Shown here: positions 6,040-9,193 of the stretch, in pieces
Numbering within the stretch: the stretch's first letter is position 1
How the letters are laid out: every line of letters begins with the position of its first letter
DNA from: Propionibacteriaceae bacterium
Lineage (GTDB): Bacteria > Actinomycetota > Actinomycetes > Propionibacteriales > Propionibacteriaceae
DNA: 9,193 bases
Assembly: GCA_020438595.1 (NCBI GenBank)
Contig: JAGQUI010000086.1
Location: 1-9,193 of the forward strand
Direction of reading: 5' to 3'
Notes under the pieces: model-generated
Database searches by the model: none
What the model was told of the DNA's origin: nothing
The model's input: only the letters and a program-made list of their open reading frames with translations
Program-made: the position numbers and the translations under genes

Positions 6040-6912
6040 TCAGGTGTCGTAGTCGTAGAAGCCCCTGCCGGTCTTGGTGCCGGCGCGGCCCTGGTCGAGG
6101 TAGCCCTTCAGGAAGGCGGCGTTGCGGGCCAGTTGCGCGTCGCCGGTGGTGCGTGCCCAGTAGTCGGTGATGTGCCAGGCCGTGTCGATGCCCACGTGGT
6201 CGAGCATCGCGAACGGCCCGTTGGGCATCCTCGTCACCGTCGTCCAGGCCCGGTCGATGTCCTCGATGGTCGCCACCTCGTTGGCGGCGAGGGTGATCGC
6301 CGCACCGTTCAGGGCGTTGTACATCGCGTTGAACACGTAGCCGGGGCTCTCGCGGTGGAGCCGGATCGGCACCTGGCCGATCCGGTCGGCGAAGCCGAGC
6401 AGCGTCGTCACCGTCGTCCCGGACGTGCCGGGGTGCGGCATCACGTCGACGATGTTGGCCGACCAGACCGGCTGGTGGAAGTGCAGGGCGGCGAAGCGGT
6501 CCGGACGCCCGGACGCGTCCGCGAACATCGACGGCAGCAGCGAGGACGTGTTGGTGGCGAAGATCGTCCGCTCCGGGCAGTGCCGGTCGAGTTCGGCGAA
6601 CACCCGGCCCTTCAACTCGGGATCCTCCGGAACCGACTCCGACACGAGGTCCGCGTCGACGGCGGCCGCAGCCACGTCCGTGGTGCGGACGAGGCCCGCG
6701 ACCGCGGCGGCCACGTCCACCCCGGCGAAGGCGGGGTCGTCGGCGACGTGGCGGGCGAGCCCCTCGAGCCCCGCTGCCGCCGCGTCCAGTGCCCCCACCG
6801 ACTCGTCGAGCAGTACCACCTCGAAGCCGTGCGTGGCGCACTGCAGTGCGATCTGCCGGCCCATCGTGCCCGCGCCGACCACCAGCACCCTGCGAATCTC
6901 CGCTGCGTCCAT
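6040..6912 (-). CDS. 3-hydroxyacyl-CoA dehydrogenase family protein, NAD-binding
   Basis: A 290-residue stand-alone dehydrogenase of the family that interconverts 3-hydroxyacyl-CoA and 3-ketoacyl-CoA with NAD(P). The N-terminal Rossmann domain has GAGTMG at 13-18, acidic Asp36 at the end of beta-2 and the SESVPED segment at 91-97. NTSS at 121-124 matches the conserved substrate-side serine. His144 in LHFHQP aligns with the catalytic His. The residue 12 positions later, normally Glu, is Asp156 (IVDVMPHP). Asn195 in GYVFN aligns with the conserved Asn. The C-terminal domain includes PNGPFAMLDHVG and ends GTKTGRGFYDYDT. GAGGAGG lies five bases before the ATG at 6912. A strong hairpin upstream suggests separate transcription from the TIM-barrel gene. 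The substrate is unknown; short acyl-CoA, 3-hydroxybutyryl-CoA or a non-CoA hydroxy acid are all possible. Confidence 0.88.
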   Translation of the reverse strand: MDAAEIRRVLVVGAGTMGRQIALQCATHGFEVVLLDESVGALDAAAAGLEGLARHVADDPAFAGVDVAAAVAGLVRTTDVAAAAVDADLVSESVPEDPELKGRVFAELDRHCPERTIFATNTSSLLPSMFADASGRPDRFAALHFHQPVWSANIVDVMPHPGTSGTTVTTLLGFADRIGQVPIRLHRESPGYVFNAMYNALNGAAITLAANEVATIEDIDRAWTTVTRMPNGPFAMLDHVGIDTAWHITDYWARTTGDAQLARNAAFLKGYLDQGRAGTKTGRGFYDYDT

Positions 6913-6969
6913 CGTCGCCTCCTCGTCTCGCTACTGATCCTGCACCTGCGGTCCGGGGCGGGACGGAGA

Positions 6970-7004
6970 CCGCCGCCCCGGTCGGCCATGGACCGGGGCG
7001 GCGG
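6970..7004. terminator. 14-bp GC hairpin between TIM-barrel and dehydrogenase genes
   Basis: A perfect 14-bp stem (6970-6983 with 6991-7004) around a seven-base loop lies 52 bases after the TIM-barrel stop and about 58 bases before the dehydrogenase ATG. There is no T-run on the minus strand, but U-less GC hairpins are commonly taken as terminators in high-GC actinobacteria. It probably ends or attenuates transcription from the Tm-1-like pair. Full termination is not certain because both genes are co-oriented. I see no convincing promoter in the remaining gap. Confidence 0.6.
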
Positions 7005-7056
7005 CGGGAGGGCCCGGCTGGTTGGCGGTTGCCGGCCCATCTCCGGGAGGGGTGGC

Positions 7057-7887
7057 TCAGTGGTGGAAGGTGACCGCCTTGAAGTCCTCGGTCTGCTTGC
7101 GGATACCCACTTCGGTGGGGAAGCGCTCGATCGAGGAGGCCCCGTAGAACCCGACGATGCCCTCGGTGTGGTCGAGCACGTACTGCGCGTCCTCCGGATT
7201 GGCGATCGGGCCGCCGTGGCACAGGCACAGGATGTCGGGGTTCACCGTCTTCGCGGCGTCCGCGAGTTCCTGCACCTTCACCGCCGCCTGCTCGAGCGTG
7301 AGCGCGGTCTGGGCGCCGATCGTGCCGGACGTGGTCAGGCCCATGTGCGGCACCAGGATGTCGGCGCCGGCAGCGGCCATCGCCCTGGCCTGGTCGGTGT
7401 CGAACACGTACGGCGAGGTGAGCAGGTCCATCTCGTGGGCGAGCCGGATCATGTCGATCTCCGGGCCGTAGCCCATCCCGGTCTCCTCCAGGTTGGCCCG
7501 GAACACCCCGTCGATCAGGCCCACCGTCGGGAAGTTCTGGACGCCGGCGAAGCCGATCTCCTTCACCTGCTTCAGGAAGTACGGCATCACCCGGAACGGG
7601 TCGGTACCGTTCACGCCGGCCAGCACCGGGGTGTGCTTCACGACCGGCAGCACCTCGTTGGCCATCTCCATCACGATCGCGTTCGCGTCGCCGTAGGCGA
7701 GCAGGCCCGACAGCGAGCCGCGTCCGGCCATCCGGAACCGGCCGGAGTTGTAGATGACCAGCAGGTCGATGCCGCCGGCCTCGGCGGACTTGGCGGTGAT
7801 GCCGGTGCCGGCGCCACCGCCGATGATCGGCACCCCCGCGTCCACCTGGGCGCGGAACCGCTCGAGGATCCCGGTTCGACTCGTCAC
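7057..7887 (-). CDS. TIM-barrel protein of the 'phosphoenolpyruvate hydrolase' family (Tm-1 C-terminal module homologue)
   Basis: A 276-residue soluble protein with the conserved pattern of the family labelled PEP hydrolase or TIM-barrel signal transduction (PF09370 from memory). Visible conserved blocks are GGGAGTG at 23-29, [15 protein letters not shown] at 45-59, [12 protein letters not shown] at 87-98, [13 protein letters not shown] at 115-127, CHGGPI at 223-228 and [12 protein letters not shown] at 246-257. The glycine-rich loops at the ends of strands suggest phosphate or nucleotide binding. The start is GTG at 7887, overlapping the stop of the Tm-1-like gene as GTGA, with AAGGAGG seven bases upstream, so the two proteins are translationally coupled. 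In tomato Tm-1 the equivalent domain is fused to the C-terminus of the UPF0261 domain. The reaction is not known; the 'PEP hydrolase' name should not be read as a demonstrated activity here. Confidence 0.9.
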   Translation of the reverse strand: MTSRTGILERFRAQVDAGVPIIGGGAGTGITAKSAEAGGIDLLVIYNSGRFRMAGRGSLSGLLAYGDANAIVMEMANEVLPVVKHTPVLAGVNGTDPFRVMPYFLKQVKEIGFAGVQNFPTVGLIDGVFRANLEETGMGYGPEIDMIRLAHEMDLLTSPYVFDTDQARAMAAAGADILVPHMGLTTSGTIGAQTALTLEQAAVKVQELADAAKTVNPDILCLCHGGPIANPEDAQYVLDHTEGIVGFYGASSIERFPTEVGIRKQTEDFKAVTFHH

Positions 7888-9125
7888 TTCTGGTCCTCCT
7901 TCTCACTTGTGGTGATGCGGGCGTGCAGGGCCTCGGCCATCGCGCGCCCGAAGCCCGGATCGTTGATCGCCTGGTCGAGCTCGTGCACGACCACGGCGCT
8001 GCCGGCCAGTCCTTCGCGCAGGGCTGCGAACAGGCGGTCGTCGGCCGCCGCGTCGCGGAACGGCGCGCCGTCCACGTCGATCGCACTGACCCCGCGCAGC
8101 GGCACGAACAAGTCCGTGGGGCCGGTGGCCGCCGCGAGCTTGGCCGCGATTCGCCGGCCCAGCCCGGCCATCTCGTCGGGCGTCGTGCGCATCAGGGTCA
8201 CCGTGGGGTTGTGCACGTACAGGTTGCGGTCGGCGAACGGCGCCGGGACGGTGTCGATCGGCCCGAAGTTCACCATGTCGAGCGCGCCCAGGCTGACCAC
8301 CTGCGGCAGCGCCGTGGCCCCGGCGATCTCGAGCCGGTCCGGCCCGGCCGACAACACGCCGCCGACCAGGTCGTCGGCCAGCTCGGTGGTGGTCAGGTCG
8401 CACACCCCCGCGAGCAGCCCGGACTCCACCAGCTTCTCCATCGCCCGGCCGCCGGTGCCGGTGGCGTGGAAGACCAGCACCTCGTAACCCAGTCCGGTCA
8501 GCGTCTCCCGCGCCTCGTTCGCCGCCGGCGTCGTGACGCCGAACATCGTCACCCCGATCAACGGCTTGTGCTCACCCGCCGGTTCCGAGAGCCGGGCCTC
8601 GAACGCCGTCGCCATGCCGGCGATCGCCGCGCACGCGTTGCCGAGCACCATCGCCGAGATCGAGTTGATCCCGGCCACGTCGACCACCGAGTACATCAGC
8701 GTGGTGTCCACCTCGCCGACGTACGGCTTCACGTCCCCGGACGCCATCGTCGAGACCAGCAGCTTGGGGAACCCCACCGGCAGCGCCTGCATCGCCGGGG
8801 CCGCCACGGACGAGCCGCCCGAGCCGCCGATGGCGAGCAGGCCGTGGATCCGTCCCGCTTCGGCCAGGTCGCGCACCACGGCCGCGGCACCGGCACCCAT
8901 CACGCCCATCATCTCGCCCCGGTCCCGGCGCGCGCGGACCTCGGCGGCGTCCACGCCCGCGGCGGCGATCACCGCGTCCGAGGTGACATCGGCGAGATCG
9001 CTGGTGGAGAAGGACCCCGTATCGATGGCGAGGGTCGCCACCCCGAGCTCGTGCAGTCGATCCAGCAGCCAGGCGTACTCCTCACCCTTGGTGTCGAGGG
9101 TGCCCAGCACAGCAACAGTGGCCAT
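7884..9125 (-). CDS. Tm-1-like ATP-binding protein (UPF0261 family)
   Basis: A 413-residue soluble protein of the UPF0261 family, the bacterial relative of the N-terminal half of tomato Tm-1, which binds ATP and inhibits tobamovirus replication. Conserved blocks are GTLDTKGEE at 8-16, IGGSGGSSV at 99-107, [16 protein letters not shown] at 125-140, [12 protein letters not shown] at 146-157, [13 protein letters not shown] at 218-230 and [10 protein letters not shown] at 305-314. The glycine-rich loops are likely nucleotide-contacting regions. I chose ATG at 9125 because GAAGGAG lies six bases upstream and [14 protein letters not shown] is the usual family start. An in-frame GTG at 9155 would add ten non-conserved residues. 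The gene overlaps the TIM-barrel gene by four bases and follows an upstream gene by 31 bases. The bacterial function is unknown; antiviral activity cannot be carried over from the plant protein. Confidence 0.92.
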   Translation of the reverse strand: MATVAVLGTLDTKGEEYAWLLDRLHELGVATLAIDTGSFSTSDLADVTSDAVIAAAGVDAAEVRARRDRGEMMGVMGAGAAAVVRDLAEAGRIHGLLAIGGSGGSSVAAPAMQALPVGFPKLLVSTMASGDVKPYVGEVDTTLMYSVVDVAGINSISAMVLGNACAAIAGMATAFEARLSEPAGEHKPLIGVTMFGVTTPAANEARETLTGLGYEVLVFHATGTGGRAMEKLVESGLLAGVCDLTTTELADDLVGGVLSAGPDRLEIAGATALPQVVSLGALDMVNFGPIDTVPAPFADRNLYVHNPTVTLMRTTPDEMAGLGRRIAAKLAAATGPTDLFVPLRGVSAIDVDGAPFRDAAADDRLFAALREGLAGSAVVVHELDQAINDPGFGRAMAEALHARITTSEKEDQK

Positions 9126-9156
9126 GGCCCACTCCTTCGTGTCGCTCCTTTCCACG

Positions 9157-9193
9157 CTATTGCCGTGCCTCCCGCAGCGACTGGGCCAATTCG
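9157..9193 (-). CDS. C-terminal end of an unidentified upstream gene
   Basis: On the minus strand the frame ending at the TAG of 9157-9159 reads ELAQSLREARQ before the window edge. The composition looks like a normal alpha-helical protein tail, and the stop sits 31 bases before the Tm-1-like ATG with no room for a usual promoter. It is probably the end of a co-transcribed gene. Eleven codons cannot prove coding, and the family cannot be named. Confidence 0.4.
   Translation of the reverse strand, partial: ELAQSLREARQ

Noticed and set aside
5276..8086. A minus-strand open frame of 936 codons in another phase.
   Set aside because: It runs through four recognisable genes and their hairpins and yields an Arg/Pro-rich low-complexity product.
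5119..8487. A plus-strand open frame of 1122 codons.
   Set aside because: It is antisense to the pentapeptide, dehydrogenase, TIM-barrel and Tm-1-like genes, all of which have recognisable domains. Its translation is low-complexity Arg/Val/Gly/His-rich, typical of a GC-rich shadow frame.
7884..9125. An antiviral or phage-defence role for the Tm-1-like pair.
   Set aside because: Tomato Tm-1 inhibits a viral replication protein, but that is a plant-specific activity. No defence genes accompany the pair here, and the neighbours look metabolic.

Overview
The window is GC-rich DNA in which every supportable gene lies on the minus strand. The high GC content, the GTG starts, the lipoprotein signal with a serine/threonine-rich tail and the AAGGAG-type ribosome binding sites suggest a high-GC actinobacterium. 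This is an inference from sequence style; no rRNA or other taxonomic marker is present.

Read in the direction of transcription (high to low coordinates), the window starts with the last codons of an unidentified gene (9157-9193). It is followed by a tightly coupled pair: a Tm-1-like (UPF0261) protein (7884-9125) and a TIM-barrel protein of the misleadingly named 'PEP hydrolase' family (7057-7887). In plants these two modules are fused in one protein, tomato Tm-1; here they are separate genes overlapping by four bases. A strong GC hairpin (6970-7004) separates them from a short-chain-type 3-hydroxyacyl-CoA dehydrogenase homologue (6040-6912), which has a Glu-to-Asp change at the catalytic dyad. 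Next come a 91-nt imperfect palindrome resembling a REP/MITE element (5936-6026) and a pentapeptide-repeat protein (5218-5892).

After a roughly 200-bp region with candidate promoter and operator sequences (about 5081-5167), the rest of the window is one operon for an Opp/Dpp-type ABC importer. Its order is permease C (4029-5012), lipoprotein substrate-binding protein (2244-3977), permease B (1171-2184), ATPase D (149-1171) and the start of ATPase F (1-139, cut by the window edge). The order C-A-B-D-F is not the usual A-B-C-D-F. A 12-bp hairpin between the binding-protein gene and permease B probably adjusts expression within the operon.

Together the importer would bring in a peptide or other oligomeric or amphipathic solute. 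The Tm-1/TIM-barrel pair and the dehydrogenase look like a small-molecule metabolic cassette of unknown substrate. Nothing in the sequence proves that the importer and the metabolic genes serve the same pathway; they share only strand and neighbourhood. There is no gene-free stretch longer than 300 bases, and I see no tRNA, rRNA, CRISPR array or transposase gene.
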